The translations under genes were made by a program, and so were the position numbers. Positions 28,748 to 40,902 of a DNA stretch of 64,000 bases are shown here, in pieces (the stretch's first letter is position 1; every line of letters starts with the position of its first letter). Origin of the DNA: Pseudomonas sp. G34 (GTDB lineage: Bacteria > Pseudomonadota > Gammaproteobacteria > Pseudomonadales > Pseudomonadaceae); assembly GCF_031119625.1 (NCBI RefSeq), contig NZ_JAVHZV010000023.1, positions 186,001 to 250,000 on the forward strand, written 5' to 3'. Below the pieces are notes generated by a model. It ran no database searches, was not told the DNA's origin, and saw only the letters and a program-made list of their open reading frames with translations.

Positions 28748-29544
28748 TGCGCAGGACATCTTCACTCGAACGCGTTCGCCTGTTCGGGCGGGCGGGTATC
28801 GATGTGGTCGCCGCGCTGGGGCGTTCGACGATCTTTCTGCTGCGCGCGCTGTTCGGCCGCGGCACCTCGGGCAATGGCCTGCAGTTGCTGATCAAACAGC
28901 TGTATTCGGTGGGTGTGCTGTCCCTGGCGATCATCGTGGTGTCGGGGGTGTTCATCGGCATGGTGCTGTCGTTGCAGGGCTTCAGCATCCTGGCCAAGTA
29001 CGGCTCCGAGCAGGCGGTGGGGCAGATGGTCGCCCTGACCCTGCTGCGTGAGCTGGGGCCGGTGGTCACCGCGCTGCTGTTTGCCGGGCGTGCCGGGTCG
29101 GCGCTGACCGCCGAGATCGGCAACATGAAATCCACCGAGCAGCTGTCCAGCCTGGCGATGATCGGTGTCGACCCGCTCAAGCACATTGTCGCGCCGCGCC
29201 TGTGGGCCGGCTTCATTTCCATGCCGCTGCTGGCGATGATCTTCAGCGTGGTCGGCATCTGGGGCGGCGCGATGGTCGCCGTCGATTGGCTGGGCGTCTA
29301 CGAGGGCTCGTTCTGGGCCAACATGCAAAACAGTGTTTCGTTCCGCGAAGACGTGCTCAACGGCGTGATCAAGAGCCTGGTCTTCGCCTTCGTGGTGACC
29401 TGGATCGCCGTGTTCCAGGGCTATGACTGCGAACCCACTTCCGAAGGCATCAGCCGGGCGACCACCCGCACGGTGGTGTATGCCTCGCTGGCCGTACTCG
29501 GGCTGGACTTCATTCTGACCGCTTTGATGTTTGGAGATTTCTGA
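28747..29544 (+). CDS. mlaE: Phospholipid ABC transporter permease MlaE
   Basis: A 265-residue permease with five or six hydrophobic helices (for example [20 protein letters not shown] and [19 protein letters not shown]). The family block [21 protein letters not shown] is intact. With MlaF, MlaD and MlaB it forms the inner-membrane complex. Overlaps the neighbouring genes by one base at each end. Confidence 0.97.
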   Translation: MRRTSSLERVRLFGRAGIDVVAALGRSTIFLLRALFGRGTSGNGLQLLIKQLYSVGVLSLAIIVVSGVFIGMVLSLQGFSILAKYGSEQAVGQMVALTLLRELGPVVTALLFAGRAGSALTAEIGNMKSTEQLSSLAMIGVDPLKHIVAPRLWAGFISMPLLAMIFSVVGIWGGAMVAVDWLGVYEGSFWANMQNSVSFREDVLNGVIKSLVFAFVVTWIAVFQGYDCEPTSEGISRATTRTVVYASLAVLGLDFILTALMFGDF

Positions 29545-30017
29545 TGCAAAACCGCACGATGGAAATCGGTGTCGGCCTGTTCCTGCTGGCCGGCTTGCTG
29601 GCCCTGTTGCTGCTGGCTCTGCGCGTCAGTGGCCTGGCGCCGGCTAACAGCGTCGATACCTACAAGGTGTACGCCCATTTCGACAATATTGCCGGCCTCA
29701 CCGTACGCGCCAAGGTAACCATGGCCGGGGTCAATATCGGCCGCGTCACGGCCATCGATCTGGATCGCGACAGCTACACCGGACGGGTAACGATGGAACT
29801 CGACAGCGCTGTCGACAATCTTCCGGTGGACTCCACCGCATCGATCCTGACCGCTGGTCTGCTCGGTGAAAAGTATGTGGGTATCAGCGTGGGCGGCGAC
29901 GAAGAGTTGCTGGCCGATGGCGGAACCATCCACGACACCCAATCTTCTCTGGTGCTCGAAGACCTGATTGGCAAGTTCTTGCTCAATTCGGTGAACAGAG
30001 ACCAGGAAAGCCAATGA
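29544..30017 (+). CDS. mlaD: Phospholipid-binding MCE protein MlaD
   Basis: A 157-residue MCE-domain protein. An N-terminal membrane anchor (VGLFLLAGLLALLLLALRV) is followed by the MCE fold with YAHFDNIAGLTVRAKVTMAG and LTAGLLGEKYVGIS. It forms a hexameric ring on MlaE that binds phospholipid. The ATG overlaps mlaE, and mlaC begins inside its stop codon. Confidence 0.97.
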   Translation: MQNRTMEIGVGLFLLAGLLALLLLALRVSGLAPANSVDTYKVYAHFDNIAGLTVRAKVTMAGVNIGRVTAIDLDRDSYTGRVTMELDSAVDNLPVDSTASILTAGLLGEKYVGISVGGDEELLADGGTIHDTQSSLVLEDLIGKFLLNSVNRDQESQ

Positions 30018-30661
30018 GGTACCCGATGATGATCAAGACCCTGCGCAACAGCCTCGTCGCTCTGCTGGCCGCTCTGCCCCTGCTGGCCGTGGCGGCGCCC
30101 GCCGCCCACGAAGTGGTGCAGAAAACCACCGATACCCTGCTGGCCGACCTCAAGGCCAACAAGGATGAGTACCGCAACAATCCGGACGCCTTCTATAACT
30201 CGCTCAACGAGATTCTCGGCCCGGTGGTGGATGTCGACGGCGTTGCGCGCAGTGTGATGACCGTGCGTTATTCGCGCCAGGCCACGCCCGAGCAGATGAC
30301 GCGCTTCCAGGAGAACTTCAAGCGTAGCCTGATGCAGTTCTATGGCAACGCATTGCTGGAATACAACAACCAGGACATCCGGGTGATTCCCGCCTCCGGC
30401 AAGCAGAACGCCGAGCGCACCTCGGTGAACATGGAAATCCGCGACGGCAAGGGTGTGGTGTACCCGCTGTCGTACACCATGGTGGCCATGGACGGAACCT
30501 GGAAGCTGCGCAACGTGGTGATCAACGGCATCAACGTCGGCAAGCTGTTCCGTGACCAGTTCGCCCAGTCGATGCAGAACAACCGCAACGACCTCGACAA
30601 GGTCATCGACAGCTGGGCCGACACCGTGGCCAGGGCGCGTCAGGCGCGGGGGACGTCGTGA
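30014..30661 (+). CDS. mlaC: Periplasmic phospholipid-binding protein MlaC
   Basis: A 215-residue protein with a signal peptide (MIKTLRNSLVALLAALPLLAVAA) and the Tol-Tol-Ttg2 fold: NEILGPVVDVDGVARSVM, YSRQATPEQMTRFQENFKRSL and WKLRNVVINGINVGKLFRDQF. It shuttles lipid between the outer-membrane MlaA and the MlaFEDB complex. The ATG at 30014 overlaps mlaD (ATGA). Two further in-frame ATGs at 30026 and 30029 could also start. Confidence 0.96.
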   Translation: MRYPMMIKTLRNSLVALLAALPLLAVAAPAAHEVVQKTTDTLLADLKANKDEYRNNPDAFYNSLNEILGPVVDVDGVARSVMTVRYSRQATPEQMTRFQENFKRSLMQFYGNALLEYNNQDIRVIPASGKQNAERTSVNMEIRDGKGVVYPLSYTMVAMDGTWKLRNVVINGINVGKLFRDQFAQSMQNNRNDLDKVIDSWADTVARARQARGTS

Positions 30662-30966
30662 GTCCGGCGGCCATCGTCGAGCAGGCGCCGGGTGTGCTCG
30701 CACTCACCGGCGTGCTCGACTACCAGAGCGGCCCGGCCTTGCGCGAGCAGGGCGGGCGGCTGATTCGCGGCACCCAGGCCGCTGCGTGCGTGATCGACTG
30801 CTCGGCCGTCGAGAAGTCCAGCAGCGTCGGCCTGTCGCTGCTGCTGTGCTACATGCGTGATGCGCGTGCCGCCGGCAAGCAGCTGAGCGTACGTGGGCTG
30901 CCTCGCGACATGGCTGGCATCGCCAAGGTGTGCGAGCTGCAGCATGTGTTGCCGTTACCGGCTTGA
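30658..30966 (+). CDS. mlaB: STAS-domain protein MlaB
   Basis: A 102-residue STAS protein that caps and regulates MlaF. The core is CVIDCSAVEKSSSVGLSLLLCY, with the conserved serine-rich loop. The start is GTG, overlapping the mlaC stop (GTGA), which fits strong translational coupling. Last gene of the operon. An intrinsic terminator follows. Confidence 0.92.
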   Translation: MSPAAIVEQAPGVLALTGVLDYQSGPALREQGGRLIRGTQAAACVIDCSAVEKSSSVGLSLLLCYMRDARAAGKQLSVRGLPRDMAGIAKVCELQHVLPLPA

Positions 30967-31001
30967 GCGCTTACGGTCTGCCGTGCCCCTGGCTGAAGCG
31001 G

Positions 31002-31025
31002 AAAATCGCCGTAGGCGATTTTTTG
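31002..31025 (+). terminator. Intrinsic terminator of the mla operon
   Basis: AAAATCGCC and GGCGATTTT form a 9-bp stem around a GTA loop, immediately followed by more T residues (TTTTTT across 31019-31024). It starts 35 bp after the mlaB stop and has the full stem plus T-run of a Rho-independent terminator. Confidence 0.85.
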
Positions 31026-31163
31026 GTATGATGCCGGCCCCATGTCTGCCGGCCGTTGCCGATGGGCGTTGCGCAGCATTATCGCTGCCCGGGCATGGTC
31101 GGCTTTACATAGGCGTCGCCAGGCGACGTTCACGCATATTGAATACGTTGATCGAGGTTGAGC

Positions 31164-31403
31164 ATGCAGGCCCTTGAGGTAAAAAGTTTCTTGGAGACCA
31201 AACTGCCGGATGTCCAGGTAGAGGTCGACGGTGAAGGCTGCAACTTCCAGCTCAACCTGATCAGCGACGAGTTGGCCGGCCTCAGCCCGGTCAAACGTCA
31301 GCAACAAATCTACGCTCACCTCAACCCCTGGATCGCCGATGGCAGCATCCACGCCGTGAGCATGAAATTCTTCAGCCGTGCCGATTGGGCCGCGCGTTCC
31401 TGA
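31164..31403 (+). CDS. ibaG: BolA-family protein IbaG
   Basis: A 79-residue BolA/YrbA protein. The fold's core reads VQVEVDGEGCNFQLNLISDEL and ends with the helix LSPVKRQQQIYAHL. IbaG partners monothiol glutaredoxins in Fe-S handling and acid response in E. coli. ATG with GAGG 6 bases upstream is preferred to an earlier in-frame TTG. It sits 15 bp before murA, as is common in proteobacteria. Confidence 0.93.
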   Translation: MQALEVKSFLETKLPDVQVEVDGEGCNFQLNLISDELAGLSPVKRQQQIYAHLNPWIADGSIHAVSMKFFSRADWAARS

Positions 31404-32684
<1,281 letters not shown>

Positions 32685-32688
32685 CCAC

Positions 32689-33324
32689 ATGCTGACCATT
32701 GCCCTGTCCAAAGGCCGTATTCTCGACGACACCCTGCCGCTGCTGGCGGCGGCAGGTATCGTGCCGACCGAGAATCCGGACAAGAGCCGCAAGCTGATCA
32801 TCCCCACCACCCAGGACGATGTGCGCCTGCTGATCGTGCGCGCCACCGATGTGCCGACCTATGTCGAGCACGGCGCCGCCGACCTCGGCGTGGCCGGCAA
32901 GGACGTGCTGCTCGAATACGGCGGCCAGGGGCTCTACGAGCCGCTGGACCTGCGAATCGCCCGCTGCAAACTGATGACCGCCGGTGCCGTTGGCGCGCCC
33001 GAGCCGAAGGGCCGCCTGCGGGTGGCCACCAAGTTCGTCAATGTCGCCAAGCGCTACTATGCCGAGCAGGGCCGTCAGGTCGATATCATCAAGCTGTACG
33101 GCTCCATGGAGCTGGCGCCGCTGGTGGGCCTGGCCGACAAGATCATCGATGTGGTCGACACCGGCAACACGCTCAAGGCCAACGGCCTGGAAGCCCAGGA
33201 GCTGATCGCTCACATCAGCTCGCGGCTGATCGTCAACAAGGCCTCCATGAAGATGCAGCATGGCCGCCTTCAGGCGCTGATCGACACCCTGCGTGAAGCG
33301 GTCGAGAGCCACCATCCGCATTGA
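32689..33324 (+). CDS. hisG: ATP phosphoribosyltransferase, short form
   Basis: A 211-residue HisG of the short type, which needs the HisZ regulatory subunit and lacks the C-terminal histidine-binding domain. Visible: [31 protein letters not shown] and [14 protein letters not shown] (phosphoribosyl-binding loop). It catalyses the first step of histidine synthesis. The start is 4 bp after murA. A short GC hairpin (33335-33352) follows the stop. Confidence 0.96.
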   Translation: MLTIALSKGRILDDTLPLLAAAGIVPTENPDKSRKLIIPTTQDDVRLLIVRATDVPTYVEHGAADLGVAGKDVLLEYGGQGLYEPLDLRIARCKLMTAGAVGAPEPKGRLRVATKFVNVAKRYYAEQGRQVDIIKLYGSMELAPLVGLADKIIDVVDTGNTLKANGLEAQELIAHISSRLIVNKASMKMQHGRLQALIDTLREAVESHHPH

Positions 33325-33377
33325 TCCTCTCCCGCGTGGCGTCGCCGCCACGTACTGCCTATCCGTGTCATAGCCAA

Positions 33378-33426
33378 TTTTTCAGGTGCCCGCACGGAGA
33401 GGCCTGCTAATGTGGCGCCTGAAAAA
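33378..33426. promoter_or_regulatory. Inverted repeat just upstream of hisD
   Basis: TTTTTCAGGTGCC (33378-33390) and GGCGCCTGAAAAA (33414-33426) match as inverted arms at 12 of 13 positions. They flank 23 bases that include GCTAAT, a possible -10. The element ends 20 bp before the hisD ATG. It could be an operator pair or a leader hairpin. No leader peptide rich in histidine codons is visible. Confidence 0.45.
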
Positions 33427-33446
33427 CTCCAGATGAGGCTTCAGCC

Positions 33447-34757
33447 ATGACCGCTCCAGTTGCCATTCGCCGACTCAACGCTGCCGACGCGGATTTCGCC
33501 CAGCATCTGGATCATCTGCTGAGCTGGGAAAGCGTCTCCGACGACGGCGTCAATCAGCGCGTGCTGGACATCATCAAGGCCGTGCGCGAGCGCGGTGACG
33601 CCGCGGTGGTCGAGTTCACCCAGCGTTTCGATGCACTGGAAGTCGCCTCCATGGCCGATCTGATCTTGCCGCGTGAGCGTCTGCAGCTGGCGCTGACCCG
33701 GATTACCGCCGAGCAGCGTCAGGCATTGGAAATTGCCGCCGAGCGGGTGCGCAGCTACCACGAAAAACAGAAGCAGGATTCCTGGAGCTACACCGAGGCC
33801 GACGGCACCGTGCTGGGGCAGAAGGTCACGCCGCTCGATCGCGCCGGCCTGTACGTGCCCGGCGGCAAGGCCTCGTACCCCTCTTCGGTGCTGATGAACG
33901 CCATCCCGGCCAAGGTCGCTGGCGTGGCCGAAGTGGTCATGGTGGTACCGACGCCGCGCGGTGAGATCAATGAAATCGTGCTGGCTGCAGCGGCTATCGC
34001 CGGTGTCGACCGGGTGTTCACCATCGGCGGTGCCCAGGCCGTGGCGGCACTGGCCTACGGCACCGAAAGCGTGCCGCCGGTGGACAAGATCGTCGGGCCG
34101 GGCAACATCTATGTGGCCACCGCCAAGCGCCACGTATTCGGCAAGGTCGGTATCGACATGATCGCCGGGCCGTCGGAAATCCTCGTGGTCTGTGATGGCC
34201 AGACCGACCCGGACTGGATCGCCATGGACCTGTTCTCCCAGGCCGAGCACGACGAAGATGCTCAGTCGATCCTGGTCAGCCCGGATGCAGCCTTCCTCGA
34301 CAAGGTCGCCGAGAGCATTGCCAGGCTGCTGCCGAGCCTGGAGCGCGAGGCCATCGCCCGTACGTCCATCGAGGGCCGTGGTGCACTGATTCAGGTTGCG
34401 GACATGGCCCAGGCCATCGACGTGGCCAACCGCATCGCCCCCGAGCACCTGGAGCTGTCGGTCGAGAACCCCGAGCAGTACCTGCCCGAGATTCGCCATG
34501 CCGGCGCGATCTTCATGGGCCGCTACACCGCCGAGGCGCTGGGCGACTATTGCGCGGGGCCGAACCACGTGTTGCCGACCTCGGGCACCGCACGCTTCTC
34601 TTCTCCGCTGGGTGTGTACGACTTCCAGAAGCGTTCGTCGATCATCCATTGCTCGGCCGCCGGTGCTTCCGAGCTCGGCAAGGTCGCCTCGGTGCTGGCC
34701 CGCGGCGAGTCGCTGACCGCCCACGCGCGCAGCGCCGAGTACCGCATCAAAAAGTGA
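33447..34757 (+). CDS. hisD: Histidinol dehydrogenase
   Basis: A 436-residue zinc enzyme that oxidises histidinol to histidine. Blocks: [48 protein letters not shown], and [14 protein letters not shown], which contains the zinc-ligand histidine. Located apart from most his genes, with hisG and hisC, as in other pseudomonads. Usual length for HisD. Confidence 0.98.
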   Translation: MTAPVAIRRLNAADADFAQHLDHLLSWESVSDDGVNQRVLDIIKAVRERGDAAVVEFTQRFDALEVASMADLILPRERLQLALTRITAEQRQALEIAAERVRSYHEKQKQDSWSYTEADGTVLGQKVTPLDRAGLYVPGGKASYPSSVLMNAIPAKVAGVAEVVMVVPTPRGEINEIVLAAAAIAGVDRVFTIGGAQAVAALAYGTESVPPVDKIVGPGNIYVATAKRHVFGKVGIDMIAGPSEILVVCDGQTDPDWIAMDLFSQAEHDEDAQSILVSPDAAFLDKVAESIARLLPSLEREAIARTSIEGRGALIQVADMAQAIDVANRIAPEHLELSVENPEQYLPEIRHAGAIFMGRYTAEALGDYCAGPNHVLPTSGTARFSSPLGVYDFQKRSSIIHCSAAGASELGKVASVLARGESLTAHARSAEYRIKK

Positions 34758-34770
34758 TAGCCGATCGTAG

Positions 34771-34796
34771 GGTGGACGACGCTTTTCTCGTCCACC
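34771..34796. repeat. Hairpin with TAGGGTGGACGA motif between hisD and hisC
   Basis: GGTGGACGA (34771-34779) and TCGTCCACC (34788-34796) are perfect 9-base arms around an 8-base loop. The left flank CGTAGGGTGG is shared with the repeat array at 57875-58135. It probably belongs to the same family of dispersed intergenic palindromes, and could weaken read-through from hisD to hisC. Confidence 0.5.
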
Positions 34797-34831
34797 GTTT
34801 GTTCTGAACAATTTCTAGGAGAGAAGGGCAG

Positions 34832-35884
34832 ATGAGCAAATTCTGGAGCCCCTTCGTCAAGAGCCTGGTGCCCTATGTGCCGGGTGAACAGCCGAAGCTG
34901 AGCAAGCTGGTAAAACTCAATACCAACGAAAACCCCTACGGCCCCTCACCGAAGGCCATCGCTGCCATGCAGGCGGAGCTCAACGACGACCTGCGCCTGT
35001 ACCCCGATCCCAATGGTGATCGCCTCAAGCAGGCCGTGGCCGCTTATTACGGTGTACCAACCAGCCAGGTATTCGTCGGCAACGGCTCGGACGAAGTCCT
35101 GGCCCACGCTTTTCACGGCCTGTTCCAGCACGGCAAGCCGCTGCTGTTTCCCGATATCAGCTACAGCTTCTATCCGGTCTACTGCGGGCTGTACGGCATC
35201 CAGGCCGAGCCGATCGCCCTCGACGAGCAGTTCCAGATTCGTGTCGAGGATTATGCGCGGCCCAATGGCGGGATCATTTTCCCCAACCCGAACGCGCCAA
35301 CCGGCTGCCTGCTGGCGCTGGACGCGATAGAGCGTCTGCTGCAGGCCAACCCGGACAGCGTGGTGCTGGTGGACGAGGCCTATATCGATTTTGGCGGCGA
35401 GTCGGCGATCAGCCTGGTGGGCAAATACCCGAACCTGCTGGTGACCCAGACGCTGTCCAAGTCGCGCTCGCTGGCCGGTCTGCGCGTGGGCCTGGCGGTG
35501 GGCCACGAGGACTTGATCGAAGCGCTGGAGCGGATCAAGAACAGCTTCAACTCCTACCCGCTGGATCGTATCGCCATCGCCGGCGCTGCAGCTGCGTTCG
35601 AGGATCGCGCCTACTTCGAGCAGACCTGCGCCGCGGTGATCGACAGCCGCGAAACGGTGGTTGCCGGGCTGCAGGCGCTGGGCTTCGAGGTGCTGCCGTC
35701 GGCCGCCAACTTCATCTTCGCTCGCCATCCGCAGCGTGACGCGGCTGGCATCGCCGCCGCGCTGCGTGAGCAGGGGGTGATCGTGCGCCACTTCAAGCAG
35801 GAACGCATCGCCCAGTTCCTGCGCATCAGCATCGGCTCGCCGGAGCAGAACCAGGCGTTGCTCGACGCACTCGCCGCGCTCTGA
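34832..35884 (+). CDS. hisC: Histidinol-phosphate aminotransferase
   Basis: A 350-residue class I/II PLP aminotransferase. The Schiff-base lysine is Lys210 ([15 protein letters not shown]). Other blocks are [11 protein letters not shown] near the N-terminus and [10 protein letters not shown]. It makes histidinol phosphate in histidine synthesis. AGGAG lies 13-9 bases before the ATG. An intrinsic terminator follows. Confidence 0.97.
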   Translation: MSKFWSPFVKSLVPYVPGEQPKLSKLVKLNTNENPYGPSPKAIAAMQAELNDDLRLYPDPNGDRLKQAVAAYYGVPTSQVFVGNGSDEVLAHAFHGLFQHGKPLLFPDISYSFYPVYCGLYGIQAEPIALDEQFQIRVEDYARPNGGIIFPNPNAPTGCLLALDAIERLLQANPDSVVLVDEAYIDFGGESAISLVGKYPNLLVTQTLSKSRSLAGLRVGLAVGHEDLIEALERIKNSFNSYPLDRIAIAGAAAAFEDRAYFEQTCAAVIDSRETVVAGLQALGFEVLPSAANFIFARHPQRDAAGIAAALREQGVIVRHFKQERIAQFLRISIGSPEQNQALLDALAAL

Positions 35885-35901
35885 CCGCCGGCGGTTAAAA
35901 G

Positions 35902-35929
35902 AAAGCCAGGGCATGTGCCCTGGCTTTTT
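35902..35929. terminator. Bidirectional intrinsic terminator between hisC and algW
   Basis: AAAGCCAGGGCA (35902-35913) and TGCCCTGGCTTT (35916-35927) form a 12-bp stem. T residues follow on the plus strand and A residues precede it (T on the minus strand), so it can end both convergent transcripts. Confidence 0.85.
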
Positions 35930-35952
35930 CGTATTGGCTACCGCTGAGGCTG

Positions 35953-37098
<1,146 letters not shown>

Positions 37099-37207
37099 CG
37101 ATCCAATCCTGAGGGTTGCGAGGCCCCTAGCGGGCCCTTAAGGTGCGCCATTATAGAGAACCGTGCCAAGAAAGCAGCGGTTCGCAACCCTTCGTGAGGA
37201 ATTCTGT

Positions 37208-37966
37208 ATGGCCATTGCCCTGACCACCCTGGTGGAGGACGCCGAGCGCTATCTTGGCGCCTCGCGTATCAGCGATTACTGCCCCAATGGCCTGCAGGTC
37301 GAGGGGCGGCCGCAGGTGCAGCGCATCGTCAGTGGCGTGACCGCCAGCCTGGCGATGATCGAGGCCGCCGTCGAGGCCCGCGCCGACGTCTTGCTGGTGC
37401 ACCACGGCTATTTCTGGAAGGGCGAGAACCCTTGCCTCACCGGCATGAAGCAGCGCCGCCTGAAAGCCCTGCTGGCCAACGACATCAGCTTGCTGGCCTA
37501 CCACCTGCCGCTGGACCTGCACCCGGAGGTGGGCAATAACGTGCAGCTGGCGCGCCAGCTGGATATCACCGTCGAAGGCCCGCTCGAGCCGGACAACCCG
37601 CGCACCGTCGGCCTGGTCGGCTCGCTCGCACAACCGCTGAGCGCCCGCGACTTCGCCCGCCGCGTGCATGAAGTGCTGGGCCGTGAGCCGTTGCTGGTGG
37701 AGGAAGACAGACTGGTCAGCCGCATCGGCTGGTGTACGGGCGGTGGGCAGGGCTATATCGACCAGGCCATCGCGGCCGGCGTCGATCTGTACCTGACCGG
37801 TGAGGCGTCCGAGCAGACCTATCACAGCGCCCGGGAAAACGGCGTCAGCTTTATCGCCGCCGGCCACCACGCCACCGAGCGTTACGGCGTGCAGGCACTG
37901 GGTGAATACCTGAGCCGACGCTTCGCCATCGAGCACCTGTTCATCGACTGCCCGAATCCGATTTGA
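37208..37966 (+). CDS. Nif3-like dinuclear metal-centre protein (YbgI family)
   Basis: A 252-residue NIF3/DUF34 protein. Metal-binding histidines are apparent in LLVHHGYFW, YHLPLDLHPEVG and AAGHHATERYG. Annotated elsewhere as GTP cyclohydrolase I type 2 homologue, but the family function is unsettled. I chose the ATG giving MAIALTTLVEDAERYLG. In P. aeruginosa the gene follows algW (PA4445), as here on the opposite strand. Confidence 0.92.
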   Translation: MAIALTTLVEDAERYLGASRISDYCPNGLQVEGRPQVQRIVSGVTASLAMIEAAVEARADVLLVHHGYFWKGENPCLTGMKQRRLKALLANDISLLAYHLPLDLHPEVGNNVQLARQLDITVEGPLEPDNPRTVGLVGSLAQPLSARDFARRVHEVLGREPLLVEEDRLVSRIGWCTGGGQGYIDQAIAAGVDLYLTGEASEQTYHSARENGVSFIAAGHHATERYGVQALGEYLSRRFAIEHLFIDCPNPI

Positions 37967-37987
37967 GAGAGAGGGAGGAGTAGAGAC

Positions 37988-38019
37988 CGTGGCGCCCAGG
38001 TTTGACCCCGAGCGCCACG
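37988..38019. terminator. Hairpin between nif3-like gene and autotransporter
   Basis: CGTGGCGC (37988-37995) and CGCCACG-type arm (38012-38019) form an 8-bp stem with a 16-base loop, placed between two convergent stop codons 62 bp apart. No T-tract, so it is a possible rather than clear terminator. Confidence 0.4.
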
Positions 38020-38028
38020 CAGTCACGG

Positions 38029-40902
38029 TCAGAAGTCGTAACGAACCTTGGCGCGCAGGGTATCGGCATCGAAGCCCGAGCGGCCGACATGCTCGTAGCC
38101 TGCGCCGAGGCTCAACGCGCCGAGCCGGTAGTTGACGCCCAGGCTGGCCTCGTAGCTGTCGCGTGCCGGGCTGGCGCCATGGGTCACGAACGACGAGCCG
38201 CCGAGCACGAAGCTTGATGTGCTGCTGGCACGGTCAGCGGCGAAGTCGTGGTAGGCCATCAGCTTCAGTTCCGGCTCCAGGGTGCCCTGGCCGACGGAGA
38301 ACTGGCTGGCCAGACGTGCGCCCGCGCCGAGTTCGATGGCTTCGTAGCGCTGGCTGCTGACTGCCAGTGCGGCCGAAGAGCCCTTTTCACGATAACTGTC
38401 GATGTCCAGGCGGCTGTAGCGTGTGGCGACGCGAGGCTCCAGGGTGACGCTGCCGGTATGCAGGCCATAGCCCGCTTCCAGGTTCAGGGCCAGGGACTGG
38501 CTGTCGAAGTCGCCCTTGGCACGGGTGCCGGCGATATTGCGTTTGCTGGCGTTGTCGTTGAAGCCATAGCTGAGGCTGGTATCGACGAATACCGGGCCCT
38601 GCTCGAAACCCGAATACAGGGTCAGCACCTGGCTATCGATCTCGCTCTTGTTGCCGGTGCGGCCACTGACCTTGGTGTCCAGGTTGCTGTAGGCCACACC
38701 CAGCGTCCACTGCTCGTCGAGCTTGCCATCAATGCCGAGGCTCAGGCCGCGGCTGTCGGCGTCATAGCCCGCGATGCCGCTGCGACGGCCCTGGCGCAGA
38801 TCGCTGTCGTGCCCTTGGACCCAGAAGCCGGTCTCGCTGAATGCCGAGCCGGACGAGGCACCACGCAGCGACGATGTACGCGAGCTCACCGCCCCGCCGA
38901 CCAAGTTTTGCACTGCATTGGCAGCAGCTTGCACGGCGCCATCAACCTGGGGCGTGAGCTGTTCGCTCAGGGCGGCAAGCTGTGCCTCATCGGCATTGGC
39001 GAACGCCTGGAATACCGGGTCGTTGCTGTCCAGTTGGCCCAACACGCTTGCGTAGAAGGGTTGGAAGGCACGGCGGGCGTTGGGGCTGCTGCCGGCCTGG
39101 TCGATTATTTCGCCGGCCTGCTGACCCGAAACGCTGCTGACGGTGGCCAATACCTCGTTACTGGTGATTCGAGACGAATTGACGGCTAGCAGAGGTGAGC
39201 TACTGACGACCAGGCTCCGGTCACCGTCGTACTCAACACCTCCATCAGCCTGTACCAGCTTGTACTCTTTGCCCGCCGCACGGAAGGCTTCCGAGGTAGG
39301 ACGAAGGGCGATGCTGCTTTCTTCCGAAAAGTAGGCCTCGTCTCTTACTTTGAGAATGGCTTTGTCAGGGTCGGTTGCATCACTGAGGTTAAGTTGCAAC
39401 ACCGTGCCGCGGTTCATCTCAAGGTGACCATCCAGCGTCACATGAGGTTTAAGCAGTGTCAGTTTTCCCGGTCGGCCCAAGGGGCTGTCATCGGCATTGA
39501 AAACATCCACACCGCCGAAATCACCACCTTCGTAAACAAAGCCACTAAGGCGCTCACCGTCAAAAGTGGCATCCCCGACAATATCTATATAAGACATACC
39601 GTGAATGTCGCCCTTGATCGTTCCGCCTCCCCAGATCAGTCTTGAGCCGTTGTTTTGCGTATCGGAATAGATAGCGTACTCACCGCCCTCGATTAGCCCA
39701 CCATTCTGATAAATGATGCTGAACGGAGCATAGCCGGGCAGGTTGCTGTTGGACTCGATACTCGACAGGTAGATACCTGCGCGATCACCTTTGATCGTGC
39801 CGCTGTTGACGATGTCACCCGCAATGCGACTTCCCTCGACATAGATACCTATCGAGTCTGCACCGCTCGCCGTAATGCCACCGCTGTTATTCAGCCTACC
39901 GCCGATGGTCGCATTGGAAATCTCGATGGCTCGGGCAGTGGCACCGTTCTCGGCCACGGCGGTCACATCGATGCTGCCGCTGTTGATGAGATCCCCGTCG
40001 ATGCGCGCCTGATCGTCGTCGTTGCCGTAGGCGATAAGGTGAATACCGCTGGCCTCGTAGCCGCTGACGGTAATGCTGCCGCTGTTGAGCAGCCGGCCGC
40101 GAACGGTGCTGTCGCCGACCGTGATGCCGTTGGCTTCGCTCAGATTACGGGAGTCACCACGCGACTTGATTCCTGTTGCGCGTACCGTTCCTGCGTTGAT
40201 CAGTTCGGCCAGATTACTTTTGAAGTTGACGGCGATGGCGTGCACTTCATCGCCGGTCACCTCGACACTGCCGCTGCTGGTGTTTTCAAGGGCGCCGGCC
40301 AATGGGGCGCGCTCCAGCCCGATACCCCTGCCGATATCCGCACTGATCACTTCGATGCGTCCGCTGTTGCTCAGGCTACCCAGGCGGGTTTCGCTCAGGC
40401 TTATGCCTGCAGGCATCGCGTCGCCCAGGAGGTGGCCCTGGGCGTTCAGTATGTAGGTGTCCCGGACACTGATCAGGCCAGTGTTGCTGAGGGGGCCATC
40501 GATGGAGAGGTTACGTCCCTGAATGCCGACGGCGCTGAGACCGTTGGCGATCAAGTTACCCTTATTGATGAGGCCGCCATCAATACGCACTTCATCGGAG
40601 AAAGCGATCAACCCTTCCCCTAGCGTCAACGGACGACTGTAACGCTCCTCTGAGCTTTCTGATCCAGTGGTATTGATCGAGGCGTCGATGACCAGGTCAC
40701 CCTGCACATGGGTTCCCGGCTTCAGGGTCAGCGCATTGGCTGGCGTGGTCAGCTCACCGCCGATGGTCAGACCACCTGCAATGACGACATTCTCCCAAGT
40801 CTTGGGGCCGTTATCGATTTGGTAGGTTTCTGCTCTGGCCGAAAGGCTGGCAGCGTTGATAGCGAGGGCAAGTAGAGAAAGGGGTAACACTTTGGAAGAC
40901 AT
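38029..40902 (-). CDS. Autotransporter with beta-solenoid passenger (possible adhesin)
   Basis: A 957-residue type Va secretion protein. A signal peptide (MSSKVLPLSLLALAINAASL, cleaved near ARA) is followed by a passenger of about 500 residues with repeating NSGSI/NSGTI turns every 30-50 residues (LINSGSITVSG, LNNSGGITASG, DIVNSGTIKGD), typical of a right-handed beta-helix. The C-terminal barrel starts near residue 690 (GFWVQGHDSDLRQG) and ends in the outer-membrane signature VRYDF. No protease or esterase motif is visible. AAGGAG precedes the chosen ATG. Passenger codons look less GC-rich than neighbouring genes. It sits between two genes that are nearly adjacent in P. aeruginosa, suggesting insertion. 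Confidence 0.9.
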   Translation of the reverse strand: MSSKVLPLSLLALAINAASLSARAETYQIDNGPKTWENVVIAGGLTIGGELTTPANALTLKPGTHVQGDLVIDASINTTGSESSEERYSRPLTLGEGLIAFSDEVRIDGGLINKGNLIANGLSAVGIQGRNLSIDGPLSNTGLISVRDTYILNAQGHLLGDAMPAGISLSETRLGSLSNSGRIEVISADIGRGIGLERAPLAGALENTSSGSVEVTGDEVHAIAVNFKSNLAELINAGTVRATGIKSRGDSRNLSEANGITVGDSTVRGRLLNSGSITVSGYEASGIHLIAYGNDDDQARIDGDLINSGSIDVTAVAENGATARAIEISNATIGGRLNNSGGITASGADSIGIYVEGSRIAGDIVNSGTIKGDRAGIYLSSIESNSNLPGYAPFSIIYQNGGLIEGGEYAIYSDTQNNGSRLIWGGGTIKGDIHGMSYIDIVGDATFDGERLSGFVYEGGDFGGVDVFNADDSPLGRPGKLTLLKPHVTLDGHLEMNRGTVLQLNLSDATDPDKAILKVRDEAYFSEESSIALRPTSEAFRAAGKEYKLVQADGGVEYDGDRSLVVSSSPLLAVNSSRITSNEVLATVSSVSGQQAGEIIDQAGSSPNARRAFQPFYASVLGQLDSNDPVFQAFANADEAQLAALSEQLTPQVDGAVQAAANAVQNLVGGAVSSRTSSLRGASSGSAFSETGFWVQGHDSDLRQGRRSGIAGYDADSRGLSLGIDGKLDEQWTLGVAYSNLDTKVSGRTGNKSEIDSQVLTLYSGFEQGPVFVDTSLSYGFNDNASKRNIAGTRAKGDFDSQSLALNLEAGYGLHTGSVTLEPRVATRYSRLDIDSYREKGSSAALAVSSQRYEAIELGAGARLASQFSVGQGTLEPELKLMAYHDFAADRASSTSSFVLGGSSFVTHGASPARDSYEASLGVNYRLGALSLGAGYEHVGRSGFDADTLRAKVRYDF

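Noticed and set aside
38029..40902. Autotransporter as a serine protease (SPATE or subtilase type)
   Set aside because: No GDSGS-type or subtilase Asp-His-Ser motif is visible in the passenger, which consists of NSGSI-type turns.
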